Shown: in pieces, positions 16,566 through 23,346 of the stretch
Position numbering within the stretch: position 1 is the stretch's first letter
How the letters are laid out: the number at the start of each line of letters is the position of its first letter
Assembly (NCBI GenBank): GCA_034112345.1
Contig: JAWUVN010000094.1
Location: forward strand, 1-24,611
Source of the DNA: Bermanella sp034112345
GTDB lineage: Bacteria > Pseudomonadota > Gammaproteobacteria > Pseudomonadales > Oceanobacteraceae
Length of the DNA: 24,611 nucleotides
Reading direction: 5' to 3'
Position numbers and translations under genes: made by a program
The notes under the pieces: generated by a model
The model's input: only the letters and a program-made list of their open reading frames with translations
What the model was told of the DNA's origin: nothing
The model's database searches: none

Positions 16566-16718
16566 TTACGACTGGGTTGTTTTGAGAATACCCTGTAGCA
16601 CTGATTCAATCATATCATCAGTGATTGGAGTTTCTTTGCCTTGATCGTCAATGATAGCAGCGCCGTGCATATGTTCATCTGACTGATCGTTTGTTTGAGA
16701 GCCTGCATTCGTTGGCAT
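16566..16718 (-). CDS. Small PA1571-family-like protein, 50 residues
   Basis: A 50-codon reading frame from the ATG at 16716-16718 to the TAA at 16566, with AAGGGTGA about 5-8 nt upstream and a clean terminator 26 nt downstream. The product begins MPTNAGSQTN and has the core HGAAIIDDQGKETPITDDMI, then a short amphipathic helix ending TTQS. The pattern G-[AG]-A-[IV]-IDxxG+ExPITxxMI matches, from memory, small Pseudomonas proteins named the PA1571 family. It is acidic and soluble-looking, function unknown. It runs opposite to its neighbours pdxB and the RlmI-like methyltransferase, so it is its own transcription unit. Confidence 0.8.
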   Translation of the reverse strand: MPTNAGSQTNDQSDEHMHGAAIIDDQGKETPITDDMIESVLQGILKTTQS

Positions 16719-16783
16719 GAGATCACCCTTTGTTTAACGTATTTTCAGTATAGGTAGAAAGGCGGCCGCTAGCCAAGAGTTTT

Positions 16784-17689
16784 ATGAAAAAAAATAATGT
16801 TTTTAATAAATTAGACGTATTACTACCATGCATTGATGCACAGCGCTTGATTCATGGGCGTGGTGGCTGCATTGAAGGCTTTGAGCAAATTAATATTGAG
16901 ATTTATTCTCAAGTACTTTGGGTGATTATCTATCAATCTGTTAATGAAACGCCCTTGTATGAGGTGTTAAATCTGGCCAAAGAAAATATGGGGAAGTGGG
17001 GTGTTGATCATATTTATATCCAGCGTCGATTTGAAAAAGGTAACCCAGTTGAAATATTCGCTGGTACCGATGTATTAATCGATCACGAATTTGAAACCCA
17101 GGAGCACGATTTAAACTATCTAGTGAACCTTGGTCGCAACCAAAATACTGGTTTGTTTTTAGATATGGTTAATGGTCGTAGGTGGCTTCAAGATAACAGC
17201 CAAAAGAAATCCGTATTAAATTTATTTTCTTATACCTGCAGTTTAGGTGTATGCGCGGCGGCCGGTGGCGCTAATCAAGTTGTAAATATTGATATGGCAA
17301 AAGGGGCTGTAAAAAAAGGTCAGCAGAATTTTTCACTAAACGATCTTAACGGCGTATTTATAGCTCAAGATATTTTTAAGATGATTAAGAAACTTACTTT
17401 GAAAGGGCCGTTCGATATTTTGGTAGCAGACCCTCCAAGCTTTCAGTCAAAAGCATTTGATGTACGAAAAGATTATCAAAAACTTTTAACCAAGTTAAAA
17501 CCGGCGATGGCAGAAAACGCAACATTAATGCTGTGCTTGAACAGTCCAACGTTAGACACACAGTTTATTCATGACATGGTTGAAGAGGTATTCGAAGGTG
17601 CTAAGTTTATTAAGCGCTTAGAAAATCCAGAGGTGTTGGTTGATGTGAATGAAGAGGCATCTTTGAAAGTCATGCTTTATCAGTTGTGA
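16784..17689 (+). CDS. RlmI/RlmK-like class I rRNA methyltransferase family protein
   Basis: 301 residues, COG1092 (PF10672-like) SAM methyltransferase. N-terminal region about 1-120 is the family-specific domain; the catalytic Rossmann fold starts at VLNLFSYTCSLG (144-155), continues with NID (168-170, SAM ribose) and the catalytic DPPSF (216-220). Such enzymes make m5C or m2G marks on 23S rRNA; the exact target here is unknown, and it lacks the PUA domain of RlmI. AAGAG lies about 5-9 nt before the ATG at 16784. It stands alone, with the minus-strand PA1571-like gene upstream and a convergent gene 5 bp after its stop. Confidence 0.85.
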   Translation: MKKNNVFNKLDVLLPCIDAQRLIHGRGGCIEGFEQINIEIYSQVLWVIIYQSVNETPLYEVLNLAKENMGKWGVDHIYIQRRFEKGNPVEIFAGTDVLIDHEFETQEHDLNYLVNLGRNQNTGLFLDMVNGRRWLQDNSQKKSVLNLFSYTCSLGVCAAAGGANQVVNIDMAKGAVKKGQQNFSLNDLNGVFIAQDIFKMIKKLTLKGPFDILVADPPSFQSKAFDVRKDYQKLLTKLKPAMAENATLMLCLNSPTLDTQFIHDMVEEVFEGAKFIKRLENPEVLVDVNEEASLKVMLYQL

Positions 17690-17694
17690 TAACG

Positions 17695-18114
17695 CTAACT
17701 TAAAAAGTGCTCTTCAATTAAATTCCGTACATCGATACTTGATTGTTTTTTGACAGCTTGATGTAATTGATAAACTAAAGTGCTTTGTTGTTTTTCAATG
17801 GAGCTGACGGATTGTCGATTGGCTTCAAGTTTCGGGAAGGCCAGTTTTTTAAAGGCTTTTCCGGTCAGTGTACATTCTTCAGCTGACTCTTGTTTCACTA
17901 TATCTATATAACGAATAAACCCTTCATCATGCAACCACATTAGCGCACCAATACACGATAAGTGCCTTGGGCTGTGTAAGCCAAATTCATCGGCATCATC
18001 TGGCCCGCAAATATCCTCTATATATAAACTGACTTTTTGTGGGAACTGCTGGTAAAGGCTTAATAGGGTCACAGCAATGTCGTGATAAAAGTCATCAATG
18101 TTTACATCAATCAT
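17695..18114 (-). CDS. Small protein of unknown function, possible winged-helix fold
   Basis: 139 residues, acidic, no signal or membrane segment. The middle part, GALMWLHDEGFIRYIDIVKQESAEECTLTGKAFKKL (about 57-92), has the rhythm helix, helix, two-strand wing, helix of a winged-helix domain, but this is by eye. I do not recognise a family. It is 73 bp downstream of alaA on the same strand, with an unusual hairpin between them, and its stop nearly meets the stop of the methyltransferase gene opposite. Confidence 0.7.
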   Translation of the reverse strand: MIDVNIDDFYHDIAVTLLSLYQQFPQKVSLYIEDICGPDDADEFGLHSPRHLSCIGALMWLHDEGFIRYIDIVKQESAEECTLTGKAFKKLAFPKLEANRQSVSSIEKQQSTLVYQLHQAVKKQSSIDVRNLIEEHFLS

Positions 18115-18147
18115 GATTAGGGTGTTTAACCTTAGTGTTTATTTTTG

Positions 18148-18178
18148 TTAGCCCGCTTACGAACTGTAAGCTGGCTAA
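18148..18178. repeat. 31-nt hairpin between alaA and the downstream gene
   Basis: TTAGCC-C-GCTTAC (18148-18160) pairs with GTAAGC-T-GGCTAA (18166-18178): 12 bp with one C/T mismatch and a 5-nt loop. No T tract follows on either strand. It could be a 3'-end stabiliser or processing stem in an alaA transcript, or an operator. Confidence 0.65.
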
Positions 18179-18187
18179 TGGATTATT

Positions 18188-19402
18188 TTATTGTTTGTAG
18201 CGTTCAAAGAAGTTTGCCATTTTTCCTATGGCGATGGTTAGGTCATCTGTGCGGGGCAAAAATACGATTCTAAAATGATCCGGTTGATGCCAGTTAAATG
18301 CTTGTCCATGTACAACTAATATTTTTTCTTGCTGCAATAAATCCAATACCATTTGTTCATCGTTTTTGATGTTGAAACGTTTTTGATCCATTTTTACAAA
18401 ACTGTATAAGGCGCCTTGTGGCAAGGTGCAGCTTAACCCTGGAATGTCATTGATAAGTTTATGGCTGAGCATGCGCTGTTCGTATATGCGTCCACCAGGC
18501 TTCACTAGGTCTTGAATGCTCTGGTAGCCACCCAGTGCAGTTTGTATGGCGTATTGTGCGGGTACATTGGCACACAAGCGCATACTGGCCAGCATTTCTA
18601 AGCCTTCTAAGTAATCTTTGGCTTTGTGTTTGGCGCCGCTTACCACTAACCAGCCGCTGCGAAAGCCTGCAAGGCGGTAGGTTTTAGATAAGCCGTTAAA
18701 CGTAATGATTAATAGGTCATCGGCAAGAGAGGCTGTGCTGACATGCTCTACCTCATCAAAGATGATCTTGTCATAAATTTCATCAGAGAAAACCACAAGG
18801 TTGTGTTGGCGAGCCACCTCAAGCATTTCGAGTAAAACTTCTTTTGGATAAAGTGCGCCAGTGGGGTTATTGGGGTTAATCAGTACCATGGCTTTTGTAT
18901 TAGGTGTGATTTTTGACTTGATATCATCGATATCGGGATACCAATTTGATTGCTCATCACAAATGTAATGAACAGGAGTGCCACCAGCTAGAGTTGCAGC
19001 GCCTGTCCATAAAGGGTAGTCCGGAGCAGGAATCAGTACTTCATCACCGTTGTTCAATAAGCCTTGCAGTGACATAACTATTAATTCACTGACGCCATTG
19101 CCAAGGTAAATGTCTTCTATTTCGACCCCTTTAATGCCTTTTTGTTGGCAATATTGCATGACTGCTTTACGGCCTGAGTAAATGCCTTTGCTGTCACTGT
19201 AACCTTCAGCATTGGGCAGTTGATGGATCACATCTTGTAGGATTTCATCAGGGGCTTTTAAGTCAAACGGGGCGGGGTTGCCGATGTTTAATTTTAGAAT
19301 GCGATGGCCTTCGTCTTCCATGCGCTTGGCGGCATCTAATACTGGCCCACGGATGTCGTAAAATACATTGGCGAGTTTATTGGATTTGTGAATGTCATGC
19401 AT
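18188..19402 (-). CDS. alaA: Glutamate-pyruvate (alanine) aminotransferase AlaA
   Basis: Makes alanine from pyruvate with glutamate as donor. 404 residues, highly similar to E. coli AlaA (YfbQ) from the first residues: KSNKLANVFYDIRGPVLDAAKRMEDEG, LKLNIGNPAPF, LGNGVSELIVMSLQGLL, PAPDYPLWT, NPNNPTG (176-182), SDEIYDKI (206-213), the PLP lysine in NGLSKTYRLAGFR (Lys240), GLEMLASMRLCANVPAQYAIQTALGGYQSI, and FRIVFLPR near the C-terminus. Divergent from msrB across a 196-bp spacer that holds a 16-bp perfect palindrome; no obvious Shine-Dalgarno precedes the ATG beyond a weak AAGG further up. In Pseudomonas the two genes are also neighbours, as I recall. Confidence 0.95.
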   Translation of the reverse strand: MHDIHKSNKLANVFYDIRGPVLDAAKRMEDEGHRILKLNIGNPAPFDLKAPDEILQDVIHQLPNAEGYSDSKGIYSGRKAVMQYCQQKGIKGVEIEDIYLGNGVSELIVMSLQGLLNNGDEVLIPAPDYPLWTGAATLAGGTPVHYICDEQSNWYPDIDDIKSKITPNTKAMVLINPNNPTGALYPKEVLLEMLEVARQHNLVVFSDEIYDKIIFDEVEHVSTASLADDLLIITFNGLSKTYRLAGFRSGWLVVSGAKHKAKDYLEGLEMLASMRLCANVPAQYAIQTALGGYQSIQDLVKPGGRIYEQRMLSHKLINDIPGLSCTLPQGALYSFVKMDQKRFNIKNDEQMVLDLLQQEKILVVHGQAFNWHQPDHFRIVFLPRTDDLTIAIGKMANFFERYKQ

Positions 19403-19452
19403 GAGCCAGAAACCTTATTTGGGCTAACAGTGTCACAGGCTTTACTTCGCAT

Positions 19453-19468
19453 TCAAATCGCGATTTGA
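19453..19468. promoter_or_regulatory. 16-bp perfect palindrome between alaA and msrB (operator candidate)
   Basis: TCAAATCGCGATTTGA, perfectly self-complementary. It lies 51 nt upstream of the alaA start and 130 nt upstream of msrB. Size and symmetry fit a homodimeric repressor site; the regulator is unknown. Confidence 0.5.
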
Positions 19469-19499
19469 TAGATGCTATAGACCTGCAACGAAGGCGCTT

Positions 19500-19528
19500 T
19501 TGTATAGCGTGCCGTTAAATCATATTGT
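19500..19528 (+). promoter_or_regulatory. Possible sigma70 promoter for msrB
   Basis: TTGTAT (19500-19505), a 17-nt spacer, then TATTGT (19523-19528), 70 nt before the msrB ATG. A competing -10-like TATACT lies at 19567-19572 but without a good -35. Confidence 0.35.
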
Positions 19529-19598
19529 GGCTGATGATACCTAGATTTTAGCCGTGCACCAAATCGTATACTGGGATTTTTAATAAAGGGAATCACAT

Positions 19599-20012
19599 AT
19601 GAGTGAATTTACTAATAAGACTAATAAAACAGACGCTCAGTGGAAGCAAGAGTTAGACCCTGAAACTTATCGAATTACTCGTGAAAAAGGGACCGAGCCA
19701 GCTTTCAGCGGTAAGTTATATACCAATATTAACGCAGGGCAATATGTATGTGTGTGCTGTGGGCAGCCCTTGTTTGATAGTGAAACAAAATATGACAGTG
19801 GCTCTGGTTGGCCAAGCTTTTACCAGGGCAAAGACCCTGAAGCCATTGATGAATACAAGGATACGACGCATATGATGACACGCACAGAAATTACGTGCAG
19901 CAGTTGTGACGCACACTTGGGACATGTGTTCCCTGATGGGCCGCAACCAACTGGATTAAGGTATTGTGTAAACAGTGCATCATTGGATTTCAAGTCGAAA
20001 GATGACGTTTGA
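19599..20012 (+). CDS. msrB: Peptide-methionine (R)-S-oxide reductase MsrB
   Basis: Reduces methionine-R-sulfoxide in oxidised proteins; cytosolic, recycled by thioredoxin. 137 residues. Zinc ligands C51-x2-C54 and C100-x2-C103, the GSGWPSFYQ substrate loop (68-76), HLGHVFPDGP and the catalytic Cys123 in RYCVNSASLDF are all visible. The extra Cys at 53 is noted. AAGGGA 9 nt before the ATG at 19599 is a good Shine-Dalgarno. Divergent from alaA, closed by its own terminator. Confidence 0.96.
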   Translation: MSEFTNKTNKTDAQWKQELDPETYRITREKGTEPAFSGKLYTNINAGQYVCVCCGQPLFDSETKYDSGSGWPSFYQGKDPEAIDEYKDTTHMMTRTEITCSSCDAHLGHVFPDGPQPTGLRYCVNSASLDFKSKDDV

Positions 20013-20024
20013 TCAAAACTAGCT

Positions 20025-20039
20025 GAACCCCTCGGGTTC
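20025..20039. repeat. Short hairpin after msrB
   Basis: GAACCC (20025-20030) and GGGTTC (20034-20039), a 3-nt loop, flanked by AGC/GCT that could extend the stem with one bulge. It lies 13 nt after the msrB stop and before the true terminator; no T tract. Confidence 0.5.
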
Positions 20040-20058
20040 GCTTAAGTTATTAATTCTA

Positions 20059-20094
20059 GGCTGCCACATTATTGAAAAATGGGCAGCCTTTTTT
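20059..20094 (+). terminator. Rho-independent terminator of msrB
   Basis: GGCTGCC (20059-20065) pairs with GGCAGCC (20082-20088), followed by six T. The minus strand lacks a T tract after the stem, so it serves msrB rather than the facing hydroxylase gene. Confidence 0.85.
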
Positions 20095-20114
20095 ATTCGT
20101 TTTAAATGCCATTT

Positions 20115-20951
20115 TTATATTTTTTTGGCGGCAATGGCTTTAGCCACGTCGAGTGGCTTCATTCCAAGACGTTTTCCTTTCAAGTATTTTAAATAATCAG
20201 CTACGTATGTATTGCCCATGAAGCGATCCAAATAAGGTAGGAAGCCGGCATAGTTGCCTTTGAATTTGGCATGATGGAAATCATGATAAACAGGCCCTTG
20301 GTAAAGGGGGAGCCAATGGGCAGGGTTCCAAGGTATATCGTAGCCTGCATGGCCATCAACGGCTTCAAACTGTCGAATCACAACCCAAATCCAGATTACA
20401 TACAGGTGTGCGCTAATTAATATTGGGCCTAGCAAGGTCAGTGATGCGGTGGCTGTAAACTCTATCCAGTGCATGTAGTTACCATTAATTCCGCAGGTGT
20501 TTCTTATTCTGTGGTGAACACTGTGTACGTGTTTCAATAAAAATTTATTTTCATGGAAATATCGGTGCATCCAATAATACAAAAAGTCATCGAGAAAAAT
20601 AAAAAATACGATTTGAGCAGTAATAATGTACCAAGCGGGTAAGGCCTCGGTATGCACTCCTGTGAATTTGATGATTGGCCAGCTGGCGATCAATAGTACG
20701 ATCATGACTAGATTATTGGTGAATAATCGTCCCACAGATGGCCAGAAAAACGTATTTAACTCGAAGGGTTTATCTTGAATTTTATATTTTTCTAATGACT
20801 TAGGCTCGATCCAAGCAATCAGTGTCCAAGGTATGGAAAAAAATATAAATGCCCCTGCACTGATTGCCAGTGTTGCCATTGGAAATTGCCAAAACCAAGG
20901 GTCCTTATAAAATGTTAGCCATGAATCTATGGCGGTAGCGAGTATTTCCAT
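20115..20951 (-). CDS. Sterol desaturase / fatty acid hydroxylase superfamily membrane protein
   Basis: Integral-membrane di-iron oxygenase of 278 residues. Hydrophobic segments lie about 26-47, 80-99, 107-125 and 167-192. Histidine clusters: H129-R-x2-H133 (WMHRYFH), H141..HxxHH147 (HVHSVHH), H161, H201, and H223-x2-HH227 (HDFHHAKF), the ERG3-like set. It should oxidise (hydroxylate or desaturate) a lipid acyl chain or ring. GTGGAG lies about 8-12 nt before the ATG at 20951. It diverges from the AraC gene, the usual layout for a regulator and its target. Lipid substrate is unknown. Confidence 0.88.
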   Translation of the reverse strand: MEILATAIDSWLTFYKDPWFWQFPMATLAISAGAFIFFSIPWTLIAWIEPKSLEKYKIQDKPFELNTFFWPSVGRLFTNNLVMIVLLIASWPIIKFTGVHTEALPAWYIITAQIVFFIFLDDFLYYWMHRYFHENKFLLKHVHSVHHRIRNTCGINGNYMHWIEFTATASLTLLGPILISAHLYVIWIWVVIRQFEAVDGHAGYDIPWNPAHWLPLYQGPVYHDFHHAKFKGNYAGFLPYLDRFMGNTYVADYLKYLKGKRLGMKPLDVAKAIAAKKI

Positions 20952-21129
20952 GATGGGTCTCCACAGGTTACATCCTCATTAATTTAAGAAGATGTTGCTT
21001 CTGTATTATTGTTATTTTTATGGGTATCTCCGATAACAGTACCGGTTCGATTGAATAAATTCTTGCTTTAAAGTGACAACTCATTGCTTAATCACGACAC
21101 GCTTAATAAGGGGTGATCAACCTCACTGC

Positions 21130-21135
21130 AGGAGG
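21130..21135 (+). promoter_or_regulatory. Ribosome binding site that decides the AraC start
   Basis: AGGAGG with only 3 nt to the ATG at 21139. The GTG at 21073, in the same frame, has no Shine-Dalgarno, so the shorter product is preferred. Confidence 0.65.
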
Positions 21136-21138
21136 GTT

Positions 21139-22149
21139 ATGTTTAAGGCACTTGATAAAGGCTATGCGGTTGGGGGTTATGCAACGGCATTGGTCAAAAC
21201 GATAAGGCTATTAGGTGGTTCTATAGAGGTTCTTGCATCTGATCTAGGTGTGACTGTGACAGAGCTATGTAATCCAGCTCATGATCTGTCTGCAGAGCGC
21301 TATCTAGGAATGCTTGAGAAAGGTCAGAGTATGGTTGCTGATGCGTATTTTGGCCTGCATGTGGGCCAGAGTATGGATCTGGATAGTTTCAGTGTTCTGG
21401 GTATGGCTTTGATTCAATCTAAAACCATAGGTGATGCGTTGCAGCAGGTGTTAGCACTTGAGGGGTGTGTGCAAACACTGGGCTACTCAGAGGTTATAAG
21501 AGAACAGGGCTGTGTCAGGTTAGTTTGGCATTGCTATTATCAGCAGCATCCTTTGGCGGGGGTGTTGGTCGAGAGTGTTCTAGCCGGAATAATTGAGTAT
21601 TCGCAGCAGCTCGCAGGGCGTGGTATGCCTATATTGGAAACAACATTTAAGCATGGCGATACACATTTATCCGGATCTGGTGCGGCGATTGAATACGGCC
21701 GTGTTTATGGTAGTCGCTGCAGCTTCTTTCATTCAGTAAACAGTATTTTAGTGGCTGATGATGTATTGGCTTGGCCTAATACGTTGCTGGGTTCAAACGC
21801 ATTACCTAATGAGCAGCCAGGGGCGCACTTTATTCGGTCGGTAGAAGCGTGTGTGCGTGATGGGCTTGCACATGGTAATCCTTTGATGGCTGATGTAGCA
21901 GGGCACTTCCATTTAACGACAAGGACTTTTCAACGAAGGTTGGCCAAAGAGGGTACAAGTTTTAATCAATTACTGGCTAAAATTCGGTTGATTTTGGCTG
22001 AAGATTATTTGAAATACTCTAATTTAACTGCATTAGAAGTGAGTCAGCTACTGGGGTTTAAGGAGCAGAGTTCCTTTAACCACTTTTTTGTCGAGCGCTT
22101 GCTGGTTTCGCCTAACCAGTATCGCAAACGGTTTAAGAGTGATACATGA
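21139..22149 (+). CDS. AraC-family transcriptional regulator with N-terminal ligand domain
   Basis: 336 residues from the ATG at 21139. Residues about 10-200 match the Arabinose_bd-like effector domain of lipid- or metabolite-sensing AraC proteins (ALVKTIRLLGG, YLGMLEKGQSMVADAYFGLHVGQ, SFSVLGMALIQSKTIGDAL). The C-terminus (about 235-336) is the double helix-turn-helix: MADVAGHFHLTTRTFQRRLAKEGTSF and ALEVSQLLGFKEQSSFNHFFVERLLVSPNQYRKRF. Divergent from the hydroxylase gene with 187 bp between, so it probably controls that gene and itself; ligand likely a fatty acid or similar, by analogy only. It lies between msrB and gpx. Confidence 0.9.
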   Translation: MFKALDKGYAVGGYATALVKTIRLLGGSIEVLASDLGVTVTELCNPAHDLSAERYLGMLEKGQSMVADAYFGLHVGQSMDLDSFSVLGMALIQSKTIGDALQQVLALEGCVQTLGYSEVIREQGCVRLVWHCYYQQHPLAGVLVESVLAGIIEYSQQLAGRGMPILETTFKHGDTHLSGSGAAIEYGRVYGSRCSFFHSVNSILVADDVLAWPNTLLGSNALPNEQPGAHFIRSVEACVRDGLAHGNPLMADVAGHFHLTTRTFQRRLAKEGTSFNQLLAKIRLILAEDYLKYSNLTALEVSQLLGFKEQSSFNHFFVERLLVSPNQYRKRFKSDT

Positions 22150-22245
22150 CTATGTTCTGTATAAACAGTAGACAGGATGAATAAATTGTTTTAACTTGGT
22201 TGTGTGCAATTTAATTTATGACAATCTAAGACAAGAGGTTTCAAT

Positions 22246-22725
22246 ATGTCGGTTTATGACTTTTCTGCCATGGATATTCAGGGTACTGAACGAGCGCTAT
22301 CTGAATATAAGGGTAAGGTATTGCTAATCGTTAACACGGCCAGTAAATGTGGCTTCACCCCTCAGTTCGAAGGGTTAGAAAGCATGTATAAAGAATTGAA
22401 TGGCAAGGGTTTAGAAGTGTTGGGATTTCCTTGTAATCAATTTGCTCAGCAAGATAAAGGTTCTGATTCTGAAATCGCGGGTTTTTGCATGAAAAACTAT
22501 GGAGTGAGTTTTCCTATGTTTTCAAAAATTGAAGTGAATGGCGATAGTGAGCATCCTTTGTATAAGTACTTAAAATCTGAAGCCAAAGGGATTTTGGGCA
22601 GTAAGAAGATAAAGTGGAATTTTACTAAATTTTTGGTTAATCAAGATGGTAAGGTACTAAAGCGTTATGCGCCAACGGCTAAGCCAGAAGATATTCAAAA
22701 AGATGTGGCAGTGCTACTAAGCTAG
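22246..22725 (+). CDS. Glutathione peroxidase family (2-Cys, probably thioredoxin-dependent)
   Basis: Reduces hydrogen peroxide and lipid hydroperoxides. 159 residues, thioredoxin fold. Catalytic Cys35 in NTASKCGFTPQ, Gln65-containing FPCNQF, and Trp124-Asn125 in KWNFTKFLV make the active-site set; Cys81 in GFCMKNYG sits where the resolving Cys of thioredoxin-type GPx lies. A cysteine, not selenocysteine, is encoded. AAGAGG about 9 nt before the ATG gives a good Shine-Dalgarno. Next to the MarR regulator, its likely controller. Confidence 0.94.
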   Translation: MSVYDFSAMDIQGTERALSEYKGKVLLIVNTASKCGFTPQFEGLESMYKELNGKGLEVLGFPCNQFAQQDKGSDSEIAGFCMKNYGVSFPMFSKIEVNGDSEHPLYKYLKSEAKGILGSKKIKWNFTKFLVNQDGKVLKRYAPTAKPEDIQKDVAVLLS

Positions 22726-22813
22726 TTACTTGTAGTTGATAAATTGTAGTGATGGTTGTAGCGATTTCTTTAGTGAGTGTTCGGACGGCCGATACAGTCA
22801 CAAAGGGTTAAAG

Positions 22814-22843
22814 TTAAAGGCTTGCCAGAGGGTGAGCCTTTAA
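22814..22843. repeat. Hairpin in the gpx-ospR spacer
   Basis: TTAAAGGCT (22814-22822) and AGCCTTTAA (22835-22843) pair perfectly over 9 bp with a 12-nt loop, ending 29 nt before the MarR ATG. Only three T in the right arm follow the GC part, so terminator function is doubtful; operator or leader stem are alternatives. Confidence 0.5.
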
Positions 22844-22872
22844 AATAATTAAAATGGTTAGGAGTTGTGGTT

Positions 22873-23319
22873 ATGGCAAGAGCAGATGAGCTATTAAAAT
22901 TAGATAATCAATTGTGCTTTCAGCTTTATAGTGCCTCTCGATTAATGACCAAATTATATCAGCCGTTGCTAAAACCGCTTGATTTAACTTATCCGCAATA
23001 TTTGGTTATGCTTGTTTTGTGGGAAGAGCAAATGGGTCATAAGTTTACCGTGACACATCTGGGGCAGCGCTTAAAGCTCGATAGTGGCACGTTAACGCCT
23101 TTACTGAAGCGTTTGGAGGCAAAGCACTTAATACAGCGTCAGCGCAGCAATGAAGACGAAAGACAGGTATGGATTCGTTTAGCACCCTTAGGTGATTCAT
23201 TAAAAAGCCAAGCCAAAAGAGTACCAGAAAAATTACTGTGTGAAACAGGCATTAAGGAAGAAGATCTTGTTACCACAAGGGAGTTGCTGAAATCCTTATT
23301 CGATAAGGCAGATATGTAG
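22873..23319 (+). CDS. ospR: MarR-family thiol peroxide sensor (OspR/OhrR type)
   Basis: Repressor that releases DNA when its cysteine is oxidised. 148 residues. Cys15 in DNQLCFQLYSASR is at the conserved reactive-Cys position, and Cys123 near the C-terminus would be the partner for a disulfide in a 2-Cys sensor. The winged helix runs about 33-105: PQYLVMLVLWEE, THLGQRLKLDSGTLTPLLKRLEAKHLI and the wing QRSNEDERQVWIRL. AGGAG lies 8 nt before the ATG at 22873; a GTG six bases earlier is too close to that site. Follows gpx by 147 bp; Pseudomonas ospR controls gpx in the same arrangement. The symbol is by analogy; ohrR would be the alternative. Confidence 0.88.
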   Translation: MARADELLKLDNQLCFQLYSASRLMTKLYQPLLKPLDLTYPQYLVMLVLWEEQMGHKFTVTHLGQRLKLDSGTLTPLLKRLEAKHLIQRQRSNEDERQVWIRLAPLGDSLKSQAKRVPEKLLCETGIKEEDLVTTRELLKSLFDKADM

Positions 23320-23346
23320 GCTTGTGTTTTTTGAGTATGGCTTGAG

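Noticed and set aside
18188..23319. Defence or genomic island hypothesis for the alaA-ospR region
   Set aside because: No integrase, direct repeats, tRNA-end attachment site, or codon/base shift seen; the genes are housekeeping or stress functions.
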